Source: an uncultured Lachnospiraceae bacterium (GTDB taxonomy: Bacteria; Bacillota; Clostridia; Lachnospirales; Lachnospiraceae). Taken from it: a stretch of DNA of 64,000 nt. This document shows positions 37,635 to 46,760 of this stretch, piece by piece. Location of the stretch: positions 50,090 to 114,089 of the forward strand of contig ONHG01000002.1 of assembly GCA_900317585.1 (NCBI GenBank). The letters are read 5' to 3'. Under the pieces are notes generated by a model that saw only the letters and a list, made by a program, of their open reading frames with translations, did not search any database and was not told the DNA's origin. The translations under genes were made by a program, and so were the position numbers. The first letter of the stretch is position 1, and every line of letters begins with the position of its first letter.

Positions 37635-38459
37635 ATGAAGAAAAAAATAACATATATCCTTAGCCTTCTTATGATTGTATGTATGCTTGGAGCATGTGGC
37701 TCTGACAATGCCGAAAAGACATACGGCGGATACACAACAGACGAGCTTCATACTGAGGCAACAGACAGCCTTAGCAATATTCAGAGCTACATTGCACTCG
37801 TAGATAGTTGTGGCGGTTATGACAGCTATGAGAAGAGTGTCAAGGAATTTGAGGAGAAGACAGGCATGACAGAGGGTGAGGTTGTTTACAGCACACTCGG
37901 ACAGTCGGGAGCAAGCGTTTCAATGAAAAATATCGACGTTGAGCTTGATGCCGTTTCATCATGGCTTGATCTGGTTGACGAATACGGAGACGTAAAGGAT
38001 GCAACTAATGGCAAGGATTTTACAGTAACTAAGTCAGGTGGTACACTCACTACCGACATGACACTTACATTTGGCAAGCAGGATGTAACATACGAATTAG
38101 TATATGATTCGGTTACCATGGAGGTAACAGGTATCTCACTTACTCCTGTTCAGACAATGGGACAGAAGCTTGCTAAGGCAGGACAGAACACAGCAATTTC
38201 AATGAGTATTGTATTCTGTGTACTTATTCTTATCTCTCTTATCATTTACTGCTTCAAGTTTATTGCTCTTATCGGCAATAAGCCAAAGAAGGCAGAAGCT
38301 AAGAGCGAGCCTGAAAAGAAAGAGGCTGTTGTTGCAGCAACACCTGCTACAGACCTTACAGATGATACAGAGCTTGTAGCTGTTATCTCAGCAGCTATAG
38401 CAGCAAGCGAGGGTACTACAACAGAGGGCTTTGTAGTCCGTTCAATCAATAGAAGATAA
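37635..38459 (+). CDS. OadG/MmdD-like gamma subunit with N-terminal lipoprotein domain
   Basis: 274 residues. Residues 1-20 form a lipoprotein signal with lipobox LGAC (MLGACGSDN). Residues 25-190 are an extracytoplasmic domain of unknown fold, then one membrane helix (IVFCVLILISLIIYCFKFIALI, about 195-217), and a Lys/Glu/Ala-rich linker ending with TELVAVISAAIAASEGT and FVVRSINRR, which is the typical tail of OadG-family gamma subunits. Gamma subunits hold the soluble carboxyltransferase to the membrane beta pump. Classic OadG is about 80-130 residues, so the exported domain is an addition. Start at 37635 (RBS GAAAGG). Confidence 0.8.
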   Translation: MKKKITYILSLLMIVCMLGACGSDNAEKTYGGYTTDELHTEATDSLSNIQSYIALVDSCGGYDSYEKSVKEFEEKTGMTEGEVVYSTLGQSGASVSMKNIDVELDAVSSWLDLVDEYGDVKDATNGKDFTVTKSGGTLTTDMTLTFGKQDVTYELVYDSVTMEVTGISLTPVQTMGQKLAKAGQNTAISMSIVFCVLILISLIIYCFKFIALIGNKPKKAEAKSEPEKKEAVVAATPATDLTDDTELVAVISAAIAASEGTTTEGFVVRSINRR

Positions 38460-38477
38460 TTTAGGAGGATATTTGAG

Positions 38478-38840
38478 ATGAAAAACTATACAATTACCGT
38501 TAACGGAAATGTTTACGATGTTACAGTAGAAGAGACAGGAAGCACACCTAGCACAGCCAGCACACCTAGAAGAGCTGCAGCACCTGCTGCCGCTGCACCA
38601 AAGGCTGCTGCACCTGCAGGAGCAGGAAGCATCAAGGTTGAGGCCGGAGCTGCCGGAAAGGTATTTAAGCTCGAGGCTAAGGTTGGCGATGCAGTAAAGA
38701 AGGGTGATACACTTCTTATTCTTGAGATCATGAAGATGGAGACACCTGTTGTTGCACCACAGGATGGAACAGTAGCAAGCATTGATGTTGCTGTTGGTGA
38801 TTCAGTAGAGTCAGGTGCATTACTTGCAACATTAAACTAA
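38478..38840 (+). CDS. biotin carrier protein of the decarboxylase pump
   Basis: 120 residues. N-terminal YTITVNGNVYDVTVEETG, a flexible Ala/Pro linker (about 40-52), then the biotinyl domain with attachment lysine K86 in ILEIMKMETPV. It carries CO2 from the carboxyltransferase to the beta subunit. GGAGG is 8 to 12 bases upstream. Gene order gamma-biotin-beta matches mmdDCB. Confidence 0.94.
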   Translation: MKNYTITVNGNVYDVTVEETGSTPSTASTPRRAAAPAAAAPKAAAPAGAGSIKVEAGAAGKVFKLEAKVGDAVKKGDTLLILEIMKMETPVVAPQDGTVASIDVAVGDSVESGALLATLN

Positions 38841-38859
38841 TTCCAGGAGGTAAACTAAT

Positions 38860-40008
38860 TTGAGTTACGTAGGTGAAACACTTTCAAACCTCCTACATCA
38901 GACTGCCTTTTTTAATCTGTCAGTCGGAAACTATGTTATGATTGCCGTAGCATGTGTATTCCTGTTTTTGGCTATTAAAAAAGGATTTGAGCCTTTACTT
39001 TTAGTACCTATTGCTTTTGGTATGCTCCTTGTTAATATCTATCCTGATATTATTGTAAGTCCAGAGCACTCAAGCAATGGAGTAGGTGGTTTACTTTATT
39101 ATTTCTATACACTTGATGAGTGGTCAATTCTTCCTTCACTGATTTTCCTCGGTGTCGGAGCTATGACAGACTTTGGTCCGCTTATCGCAAACCCTATCAG
39201 CTTCTTACTCGGAGCTGCAGCACAGTTTGGTATTTTCGGAGCTTATTTCCTTGCAATCCTTCTCGGATTCAATGACAAGGCAGCAGCAGCCGTATCTATC
39301 ATCGGTGGAGCTGACGGACCTACATCTATTTTCCTTGCCGGAAAATTAGGTCAGACAGGTCTGATGGGACCTATCGCCGTGGCAGCATACTCGTACATGG
39401 CATTAGTACCTATCATCCAGCCGCCAATTATGAAATTATTTACTACAAAGAAAGAGCGTGCAATCAAGATGCAGAACCTTCGTCCTGTAAGCAAGCTTGA
39501 GAGAATTCTCTTCCCTGTAGTAGTTACTATCGTTGTTTGTACACTGCTTCCAACTACAGCACCACTCGTTGGTATGCTCATGCTTGGAAACCTTTTCCGT
39601 GAGTCTGGTGTAGTACGTCAGCTTCAGGAGACAGCAAGCAACGCCCTTATGTACATTGTAGTTATCTTACTTGGTACATCAGTAGGTGCTTCTACAAGCG
39701 CAGAGTCATTCCTTAATATGAGCACAATCAAGATCGTTATCCTTGGTCTTATTGCATTCATGGTGGGAACTACTGCCGGAGTACTTTTTGGAAAGCTTTT
39801 ATGCTTCTTTACAAAAGGCAAGATCAATCCACTTATCGGTTCAGCCGGTGTATCCGCTGTTCCTATGGCTGCCCGTGTATCTCAGAAGGTCGGTGCAGAA
39901 GAGGATCCAACAAACTTCCTTCTTATGCATGCTATGGGACCTAACGTAGCCGGTGTTATTGGAACTGCCGTAGCGGCCGGATGCTTCATGGCTATATTCG
40001 GTATTTAG
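38860..40008 (+). CDS. Na+-translocating decarboxylase beta subunit
   Basis: 382 residues, about ten or eleven membrane helices, OadB/MmdB/GcdB family, which decarboxylates carboxybiotin and exports Na+. Diagnostic: GVGAMTDFGPLIANP, SIIGGADGPTSIFLAG with the ion-site Asp, PPIMKLFTTKKERAI, and SAGVSAVPMAARVSQ, ending MHAMGPNVAGVIGTAVAAG. Start is TTG at 38860 with AGGAGGT 8 bases upstream; the first internal ATG would remove the first helix. Follows the biotin carrier after 19 bases. Confidence 0.93.
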   Translation: MSYVGETLSNLLHQTAFFNLSVGNYVMIAVACVFLFLAIKKGFEPLLLVPIAFGMLLVNIYPDIIVSPEHSSNGVGGLLYYFYTLDEWSILPSLIFLGVGAMTDFGPLIANPISFLLGAAAQFGIFGAYFLAILLGFNDKAAAAVSIIGGADGPTSIFLAGKLGQTGLMGPIAVAAYSYMALVPIIQPPIMKLFTTKKERAIKMQNLRPVSKLERILFPVVVTIVVCTLLPTTAPLVGMLMLGNLFRESGVVRQLQETASNALMYIVVILLGTSVGASTSAESFLNMSTIKIVILGLIAFMVGTTAGVLFGKLLCFFTKGKINPLIGSAGVSAVPMAARVSQKVGAEEDPTNFLLMHAMGPNVAGVIGTAVAAGCFMAIFGI

Positions 40009-40030
40009 ATTTAATTAAGGAGGATTAATC

Positions 40031-41449
40031 ATGTCAGAAGTGGTAAAGAAACCATTAAAAATAACAGAAACTGTTCTTCGTGATGCACATCAGTCACTGA
40101 TTGCAACCAGAATGACAACAGAGCAGATGCTTCCAATCGTTGACAAAATGGACAAGGTTGGATACAACGCAGTAGAGTGCTGGGGTGGTGCAACATTTGA
40201 TGCCTGCCTTAGATTCTTAAAGGAAGATCCATGGGATCGTCTCAGAAAATTAAGAGACGGCTTCAAAAATACAAAGCTCCAGATGCTTTTCCGTGGACAG
40301 AATATCTTAGGATATCGTCCATATGCAGATGATGTTGTTGAGTATTTCGTACAGAAGTCAATCGCAAACGGAATCGATATCATCCGTATTTTCGACTGCT
40401 TAAATGATATCAGAAACTTACAGACAGCAGTTACAGCATGTAACAAGGAAAAGGGACACGCCCAGGTAGCTCTTTCATACACACTTGGAGATGCTTACAC
40501 ACTTGATTATTGGATGGATATGGCAAAGAGAGTTGAGGACATGGGTGCTGACTCACTTTGTATCAAGGATATGGCCGGTCTTTTAGTTCCTGCAAAGGCT
40601 ACAGAGCTTGTTCAGGCTTTAAAGGATTCTACAAGCCTTCCTGTCGAGCTTCATACACACTACACATCAGGTGTTGCTTCAATGACATACATGAAGGCTG
40701 TTGAGGCCGGAGTTGATATCATTGACACAGCTATGTCTCCATTCGCTCTTGGAACAAGCCAGCCTGCAACAGAGGTTATGGTTGAGGCATTCAAGGGCAC
40801 AGAGTTTGATACAGGTCTTGATCTTAATCTCTTAAGTGAGATTGCTGATTACTTCAGACCAATGAGAGAGGAAGCTTTAGCTTCAGGTCTCATGAACCCA
40901 AAGGTACTCGGAGTAAATATCAATACTCTCCGTTATCAGGTTCCTGGAGGAATGCTTTCAAACCTCATCTCACAGCTCAAGGAGCAGGGCAAAGAGGACA
41001 AGTACGAGGAGGTTCTCGCAGAGGTACCTCGTGTGCGTAAAGACCTCGGTGAGCCACCACTTGTAACTCCTTCTTCACAGATCGTTGGTACACAGGCTGT
41101 ATTTAACGTACTCATGGGCGAGAGATACAAGGTTGCTACTAAGGAGACTAAGGATATCCTTCTTGGTAAGTATGGTCAGACAGTTAAGCCTTTCAACCCG
41201 GAGGTTGTTGATAAGGTTCTTGGTGATGATAAGAAGAATGCCATCACATGTCGTCCGGCAGATCTTCTTGAGCCAGAGCTTGACAAGATTGAGGCTGAGA
41301 TGAAGCAGTGGAAACAGCAGGATGAGGATGTTCTTTCTTATGCTCTTTTCCCACAGGTTGCTACTGATTTCTTCAAGTACAGACAGGCACAGCAGACAGG
41401 TGTTGATGCAAAGGCCGCTGATACTGAGAATAAGGCTTATCCTGTATAG
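40031..41449 (+). CDS. oxaloacetate decarboxylase alpha / pyruvate carboxylase B-type carboxyltransferase
   Basis: 472 residues, TIM-barrel carboxyltransferase of the OadA/PycB/transcarboxylase 5S family acting on oxaloacetate/pyruvate. Motifs: ITETVLRDAHQSLIATRM with the metal Asp, ECWGGATFDACLRFL, SLCIKDMAGLLVP containing the carbamylated/metal-site Lys, and the second metal site LHTHYTSG. It ends near residue 472 with a short linker and has no C-terminal biotinyl domain, so it must use the separate carrier. GGAGG upstream. Last gene of the cluster, followed by a terminator. Confidence 0.94.
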   Translation: MSEVVKKPLKITETVLRDAHQSLIATRMTTEQMLPIVDKMDKVGYNAVECWGGATFDACLRFLKEDPWDRLRKLRDGFKNTKLQMLFRGQNILGYRPYADDVVEYFVQKSIANGIDIIRIFDCLNDIRNLQTAVTACNKEKGHAQVALSYTLGDAYTLDYWMDMAKRVEDMGADSLCIKDMAGLLVPAKATELVQALKDSTSLPVELHTHYTSGVASMTYMKAVEAGVDIIDTAMSPFALGTSQPATEVMVEAFKGTEFDTGLDLNLLSEIADYFRPMREEALASGLMNPKVLGVNINTLRYQVPGGMLSNLISQLKEQGKEDKYEEVLAEVPRVRKDLGEPPLVTPSSQIVGTQAVFNVLMGERYKVATKETKDILLGKYGQTVKPFNPEVVDKVLGDDKKNAITCRPADLLEPELDKIEAEMKQWKQQDEDVLSYALFPQVATDFFKYRQAQQTGVDAKAADTENKAYPV

Positions 41450-41483
41450 TATTTAAAAATATAATTCATGCTTTTGAATTTTA

Positions 41484-41514
41484 AACAGGTCCGGCTTTGC
41501 CGGGCCTGTTTTTT
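41484..41514 (+). terminator. terminator of the carboxyltransferase cluster
   Basis: AACAGGTCCGGC (41484-41495) pairs with GCCGGGCCTGTT (41499-41510) with one G-U pair, then TTTT. Confidence 0.85.
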
Positions 41515-41688
41515 GTATTGTGTGGATAGGGGGACTTAAGAGGCTGTTCTGTAACAAATATAAAAAATATAAATTCGCTCTTTCATATAGTGAGAAAAAG
41601 TGATAATATTTTAAAGTATGAAAAAATCGCTGCAGGTTACACAAATGTGTGAAGCACAGCCATAAACGGGAAAGCTCAGGAGTATAAG

Positions 41689-42618
41689 ATGTCAAATACT
41701 AACGACTTACTTAACAGGATAAATGCTAAATACAGTACGATGAGCAAGGGGCACAAGCTGCTTGCTACATACATAACTGATAATTATGATAAGGCTGTCT
41801 TTCTGACAGCTGCTAAGATGGGCGAGACAGTAGGAATTTCTGAGTCTACGGTTGTCAGGTTCGCTACATCGCTCGGATATAAGGGATATCCCGATTTTCA
41901 GAAGGCACTTGAGGAGCTTGTAAGGAACAAGCTCAATTCGGTTCAGCGAATGGAGGTCACATATGGGCGTATCAGCCAGTCACAGATTCTTGAGACTGTG
42001 CTGCAGTCTGATTGTGACAAGATTAAGACCACTCTGGAAAAAATTGATGCGGATGTATTTGACCTGGCGGTAGATACTATTTTACAGTCAAGGAAAATTT
42101 ATATTGTCGGAATCAGAAGCTGTGCACCTCTTGCAAGCTTTCTTGCATTTTATATGAATCTGATGTTTGATGATGTATGTCTGCTTACGACAAACAGCTC
42201 AAGTGAGCTTTTTGAGCAGATGGTGCGTATTGGCAGGGAGGATGTGATTATAGGTATCAGCTTTCCACGTTACTCTATGCGTACACTTAAGGCACTGGAA
42301 TTTGCCAACAACAGGAGTGCTAAGGTAATTACGGTTACTGACAGTGTTCATTCACCGATGAATCTGTATTCATCATGCAATCTGATTGCCGACAGTGATA
42401 TGGCTTCTATAGTTGATTCGCTTGTGGCACCGCTTTCTGTCATCAATGCCCTGATTGTGGCTCTTTGCATGAAAAAGCAGAATATTGTCGCAAAGACACT
42501 GACAGAGCTTGAGGATATATGGAATGAGTATCAGGTGTATGAGAATGATGAGATTGATTACATTGATGATTCTATAAAGGTACATTACGCAAAGCTGGGG
42601 GATTCACAGGATGAGTAA
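41689..42618 (+). CDS. MurR/RpiR family transcriptional regulator
   Basis: 309 residues. N-terminal RpiR helix-turn-helix with KLLATYITDNYDKAVFLTAAKMG and VGISESTVVRFATSLGYKGYPDFQ (read as adjacent motifs); C-terminal SIS sugar-phosphate domain with IYIVGIRSCAPLASFLAFYM and ISFPRYSMRTLKALEFA. It likely responds to a phosphosugar such as an amino-sugar phosphate, but no target is adjacent. The next gene overlaps its end by 8 bases, so both are one transcript. The 240 bases upstream hold only AT-rich promoter-like sequence. Confidence 0.9.
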   Translation: MSNTNDLLNRINAKYSTMSKGHKLLATYITDNYDKAVFLTAAKMGETVGISESTVVRFATSLGYKGYPDFQKALEELVRNKLNSVQRMEVTYGRISQSQILETVLQSDCDKIKTTLEKIDADVFDLAVDTILQSRKIYIVGIRSCAPLASFLAFYMNLMFDDVCLLTTNSSSELFEQMVRIGREDVIIGISFPRYSMRTLKALEFANNRSAKVITVTDSVHSPMNLYSSCNLIADSDMASIVDSLVAPLSVINALIVALCMKKQNIVAKTLTELEDIWNEYQVYENDEIDYIDDSIKVHYAKLGDSQDE

Positions 42619-43894
42619 GAATATTATTGTGGTAGGAGGCGGAGCTGCCGGAATGCTTGCGGCATATTTTGCTGCAGACGCAGGAAATAAGGTTACTCTT
42701 CTTGAAAAAAATGAAAAGCTTGGAAAGAAAATATATATAACCGGAAAAGGCAGATGCAACCTGACCAATGCGTGCGATGTCGAGGAGCTTTTTTTAAATG
42801 TAAAGAGCAACAGCAAGTTTTTGTACAGCGCTTTTTATGGCTTTGACAACAGTCAGGTGATAGCTTTTTTTGAGAAGCATGGCATGCCCGTAAAGGTGGA
42901 GCGTGGCAATCGTGTATTTCCGGTATCTGATAAGTCGTCGGATGTGATTTTTGCTTTACAGAGAGCTTTGAAGGAAAAGAAAGTGGAGGTATTGCTTCAT
43001 ACGGAGGTATCGAAGCTGTGCTATGAGAAAATCACTGATACAAAGGCAGATGAAGAAGCTGCTGATAAAAAAACTGAATTAAAAATAACAGGTGTCATAT
43101 TAAAGGATGGCACCACAATGGCTGCTGATGCAGTTATTGTGGCCACAGGAGGACTTTCATATCCGTCTACAGGCTCTACAGGTGACGGCTACAAAATGGC
43201 AGAAAGCGCAGGTCATACTGTGACAGAGTGCACACCTTCACTCGTTCCTTTTAATGTAAAGGAAGAGTGGGTAAAGAGTCTTCAGGGACTTTCGCTTAAA
43301 AATACGGCTATTTCCATATATAGTGGCAAAAAGAAGCTGTATGAGGATTTTGGAGAGATGCTTTTTACGCATTTCGGGGTCAGCGGCCCTATGATTTTGT
43401 CTGCGAGTGCATCAATTAAGCAAAGCCTTATTAAGCAGCCTCTTGACATGTATATTGATTTGAAGCCGGCTCTCACACAGGAGGCTTTGGACAAGAGGAT
43501 TCTCAGGGAGTTTGAGGAGGCAAAAAACAAGCAGTTTAAGAATTCGATAAACAAGCTTTTGCCTGCAAAAATGATTCCGGTGATAATAGAGCTTTCAGGT
43601 ATCGACCCTGATAAGAAGGTCAATGAGATATCAAAAGAGGAAAGAAACAGACTTCTTATGCTTTTTAAGAAGCTGCCTGTTACTCTTAATGGCCCAAGAG
43701 GATATAATGAAGCCATTATCACAAAGGGCGGAATAAAGGTGAAGGAAATCAATCCATCCACTATGGAGTCGAAGCTTGTGAATGGCCTTTACTTTGCTGG
43801 CGAGGTGCTGGATCTGGATGCATATACGGGAGGTTTCAATCTGCAGATAGCATGGTCCACAGGATATCTGGCAGGAACAAGTGCAGCGGTTTGA
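42611..43894 (+). CDS. HI0933/YhiN-like flavoprotein (BaiN/RdsA-type NAD(P)/FAD oxidoreductase)
   Basis: 427 residues. Rossmann motif IIVVGGGAAGMLAAYFAAD, then LLEKNEKLGKKIYITGKGRCNLTN, the family signature, VIVATGGLSYPSTGSTGDGY, FTHFGVSGPMIL and the C-terminal GEVLDLDAYTGGFNLQIAWSTG. The family binds FAD; some gut members (BaiN) act on bile acid intermediates, but most are uncharacterised and I do not infer that here. Overlaps the RpiR gene by 8 bases. cmk follows after 114 bases. Confidence 0.9.
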   Translation: MSKNIIVVGGGAAGMLAAYFAADAGNKVTLLEKNEKLGKKIYITGKGRCNLTNACDVEELFLNVKSNSKFLYSAFYGFDNSQVIAFFEKHGMPVKVERGNRVFPVSDKSSDVIFALQRALKEKKVEVLLHTEVSKLCYEKITDTKADEEAADKKTELKITGVILKDGTTMAADAVIVATGGLSYPSTGSTGDGYKMAESAGHTVTECTPSLVPFNVKEEWVKSLQGLSLKNTAISIYSGKKKLYEDFGEMLFTHFGVSGPMILSASASIKQSLIKQPLDMYIDLKPALTQEALDKRILREFEEAKNKQFKNSINKLLPAKMIPVIIELSGIDPDKKVNEISKEERNRLLMLFKKLPVTLNGPRGYNEAIITKGGIKVKEINPSTMESKLVNGLYFAGEVLDLDAYTGGFNLQIAWSTGYLAGTSAAV

Positions 43895-44008
43895 TGATTT
43901 GGAAAACTATTTTGAGACACTTATAATAACAGTTATTTATGTGCATAGTGAATTGAGCAGCTGGGATTTTAATAAAAATGATGAACAATAATATTTTAAG
44001 GAGAAATT

Positions 44009-44671
44009 ATGAGATACAATATAGCAATTGACGGACCGGCAGGAGCCGGAAAAAGCACTATAGCAAAGAGACTTGCAAAGGAACTTGGCGCAATTTATGT
44101 CGATACAGGTGCCATGTACCGTGCCATGGCATACTATTTTATCCAAAAGGGTGTGGACAAGGATGAAATTGACACCATCACGAAGCTATGTAAGGATGTT
44201 GAGGTTTCAATCAGCTATGAAAACGGTGAACAGCAGGTTATCTTAAATGGTGAGAATATCACAGGCTTTATAAGACAGGAGACTGTCGGCAATATGGCAT
44301 CAGCTACCAGCGTCTATCCTGTAGTAAGAGAAAAGCTTGTTGAGCTTCAAAGACAGCTCGCGGCCAGAGAGAATGTGGTGATGGACGGAAGAGATATAGG
44401 AACTGTTGTGCTTCCTGATGCCAATGTCAAGATATTCTTAACAGCAAGCTCTAAAGTACGTGCAAAGAGACGCTTCGATGAGCTTACCGCAAAGGGTGAG
44501 AAATGCGATATTGATGCAATCGAGAAGGATATTATAGAGAGAGACCACAGGGATATGACAAGAGAGACATCACCTTTGAAGCAGGCGGATGATGCTGTGC
44601 TGCTTGATTCGTCTGATATGACAATCGATGAGGTGGTAGATAGAATGAAACAGCTTGTGAAAGAGGCATAG
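44009..44671 (+). CDS. cmk: cytidylate kinase
   Basis: 220 residues, phosphorylates CMP/dCMP. P-loop DGPAGAGKSTIAKRLA, VDTGAMYRAMAYY, ENVVMDGRDIGTVVLPDA and the LID segment with RDHRDMTRETSPLKQADDAV. Order cmk-ispH-rpsA is typical of Clostridia. AAGGAG stands 8 bases upstream of the ATG. Confidence 0.96.
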   Translation: MRYNIAIDGPAGAGKSTIAKRLAKELGAIYVDTGAMYRAMAYYFIQKGVDKDEIDTITKLCKDVEVSISYENGEQQVILNGENITGFIRQETVGNMASATSVYPVVREKLVELQRQLAARENVVMDGRDIGTVVLPDANVKIFLTASSKVRAKRRFDELTAKGEKCDIDAIEKDIIERDHRDMTRETSPLKQADDAVLLDSSDMTIDEVVDRMKQLVKEA

Positions 44672-44674
44672 CGT

Positions 44675-45535
44675 ATGGGAGAGCTTACTATCGCAAAGAG
44701 CGCCGGCTTTTGTTTTGGAGTGACGAGAGCCGTAAATATGGTCTATGAGGCAATTGAAAAGGAAAATGTGCCTATATACACCTATGGCCCGATTATTCAC
44801 AATGATGAGGTCGTAAAGGATATGGAAAAAAATGGCGTAACCGTCATAAACGATCTCGATGAGCTTTCTTCTCATGAAAAGGGTGTGATGATTATCCGTT
44901 CGCATGGTATAAGCAAGGCAGAGTATGACAAGATAAAGGATTGTGGCTTTGAGGTGCTTAACGCAACCTGTCCTTTTGTATCAAAAATTCACAGATATGT
45001 GGAGGATTACAGCTCAAAGGGCTATGATATTATAATTGTCGGCAGTCCAAAGCACCCTGAGGTGTGTGGAATAAAGGGTTGGGCAGACGAAAAATGCCAT
45101 GTAACCATAATAAATTCGCCTGAGGATGCCGAAAAATACACGAAAAATAGTACAAAAAAACTATGCATAGTGTCACAAACGACATTTAACTACAATAAAT
45201 TTCAAGATATAGTTGAAATTATTGCAAAAAAAGGTTATGATATAACTGTTTTAAATACAATCTGTAATGCTACAGAGGTCAGACAGACCGAAGCAAGAAA
45301 GGTAGCACAGTGCTCAGATGTCATGATTGTCATAGGCGACAGGCACAGCTCCAATACACAGAAGCTATTTGAAATATGTAAAAACGAATGCAAAAATACT
45401 TACTATATACAGACAAGTGACGAAATGGATTATACACAAATCAGGTCCAACAATAACGTAGGTATTACAGCAGGGGCTTCAACCCCAAATAATATCATTG
45501 AGGAGGTTTCAAAGAATGTCAGAAATGAGCTTTGA
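44675..45535 (+). CDS. ispH: 4-hydroxy-3-methylbut-2-enyl diphosphate reductase
   Basis: 286 residues, last enzyme of the MEP isoprenoid route, with a Fe-S cluster. The three ligand cysteines lie in KSAGFCFGVTRAV, LNATCPFVSKIH and LNTICNATEVRQ; substrate motifs are IIHNDEVV, RSHGISK and TAGASTPNNIIEEV. It starts 3 bases after cmk and its last 20 bases overlap the start of rpsA. In several Clostridia these two genes are fused; here they are separate overlapping frames. Confidence 0.96.
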   Translation: MGELTIAKSAGFCFGVTRAVNMVYEAIEKENVPIYTYGPIIHNDEVVKDMEKNGVTVINDLDELSSHEKGVMIIRSHGISKAEYDKIKDCGFEVLNATCPFVSKIHRYVEDYSSKGYDIIIVGSPKHPEVCGIKGWADEKCHVTIINSPEDAEKYTKNSTKKLCIVSQTTFNYNKFQDIVEIIAKKGYDITVLNTICNATEVRQTEARKVAQCSDVMIVIGDRHSSNTQKLFEICKNECKNTYYIQTSDEMDYTQIRSNNNVGITAGASTPNNIIEEVSKNVRNEL

Positions 45536-46631
45536 ACAAATGCTGGAAGAATCTTTTAAAACTATAAGAAATGGAGAAGTGGTAGAAGGTACCGTTATTG
45601 ATGTTAAGCCTGACGAGATTTTCTTAAATATTGGATACAAATCAGACGGAATTATTACTAGAAACGAGTACACAAATGAGCCTAACGTAGATCTTACTAC
45701 TGTTGTAAAGGTTGGCGACAAGATGGAAGCCAAGGTAGTTAAGCTTAACGATGGCGATGGCCAGGTTATCCTTTCTTACAAGCGCCTTCAGGCAGAGAAG
45801 GGCAGCAAGCGTCTTGAGGAGGCTTTTGAGAACCAGGAAGTATTAAAGGCAAAAGTTACACAGGTATTAGCCGGTGGTGTATGTGTCAGTGTTGATGAGA
45901 CAAGAGTATTCATCCCTGCAAGCCTTGTATCAGATACTTATGAGAAGGATCTCAACAAGTTCAAGGATCAGGAGATTGAGTTTATCATCACAGAGTTCGA
46001 TCCAAGAAAGAGACGTATTATCGGAAACAGAAAGGTATTACTCGTTGAGCAGAAGGCTAAACAGCAGGAAGAGCTTCTTTCAAATCTTCATGTTGGCGAT
46101 GTAATCGAAGGAACAGTTAAGAACGTTACAGATTTCGGTGCATTCATCGATCTTGGCGGAGTAGACGGATTACTTCATATCTCAGAGATGTCTTGGGGCA
46201 GAGTAGAGAACCCTAAGAAGGTATTCACAGTCGGACAGACTGTAAGAGTATTTGTTAAGAACATCAATGGTTCTAAGATTGCTCTTTCAATGAAGTTTGA
46301 TGACGAGAATCCATGGAATGGTGCAACAGAGAAATTTGCTCCTGGCAATATCGTAAAGGGTAAAGTAGCCAGAATGACAGATTTTGGTGCATTCATCGAG
46401 CTTGCTCCTGGTGTTGACGCACTTCTTCATGTTTCACAGATTTCAAAGGATCATGTTGAGAAGCCATCAGATGTTCTCAAGATTGGTCAGGAGGTTGAGG
46501 CTAAGGTTGTTGAGTTCAATGAGGACGATAAGAAAATCAGCTTAAGCATGAAGGCTCTCCTTGATTCAGAGGATGATGGAGCAGATGTTGCAGATGTAAA
46601 TATCGACGAGGTTGCTTCTGATAACGAGTAG
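45516..46631 (+). CDS. rpsA: 30S ribosomal protein S1 (four S1 domains)
   Basis: 371 residues with four S1 domains: VEGTVIDVKPDEIFLNIGYKSDG, LKAKVTQVLAGGVCVSVDETRVF, IEGTVKNVTDFGAFIDLGGVDGL and VKGKVARMTDFGAFIELAPGVDA are their first strands (each read in parts). Shorter than E. coli S1 (six domains), normal for Firmicutes. Start at ATG 45516 with GAGGAGG 8 bases upstream, inside the end of ispH; ATG 45525 is possible. It ends in an acidic tail. Terminator at 46644. Confidence 0.94.
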   Translation: MSEMSFEQMLEESFKTIRNGEVVEGTVIDVKPDEIFLNIGYKSDGIITRNEYTNEPNVDLTTVVKVGDKMEAKVVKLNDGDGQVILSYKRLQAEKGSKRLEEAFENQEVLKAKVTQVLAGGVCVSVDETRVFIPASLVSDTYEKDLNKFKDQEIEFIITEFDPRKRRIIGNRKVLLVEQKAKQQEELLSNLHVGDVIEGTVKNVTDFGAFIDLGGVDGLLHISEMSWGRVENPKKVFTVGQTVRVFVKNINGSKIALSMKFDDENPWNGATEKFAPGNIVKGKVARMTDFGAFIELAPGVDALLHVSQISKDHVEKPSDVLKIGQEVEAKVVEFNEDDKKISLSMKALLDSEDDGADVADVNIDEVASDNE

Positions 46632-46643
46632 TTTTTGATTTTA

Positions 46644-46682
46644 AAGCTGTCATATATTTAATTATATGGCAGCTTATTTTTA
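46644..46682 (+). terminator. terminator after rpsA
   Basis: AAGCTGTCATATA (46644-46656) pairs with TATATGGCAGCTT (46663-46675) with one G-U pair, then ATTTTTAT. Confidence 0.85.
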
Positions 46683-46760
46683 TAGGCATAAATGAGGCAG
46701 CTATGATTTATGGTTTCAGGATTTCTCATGGAATAAAAATTAAACCGGAGGTTTGCAAGG

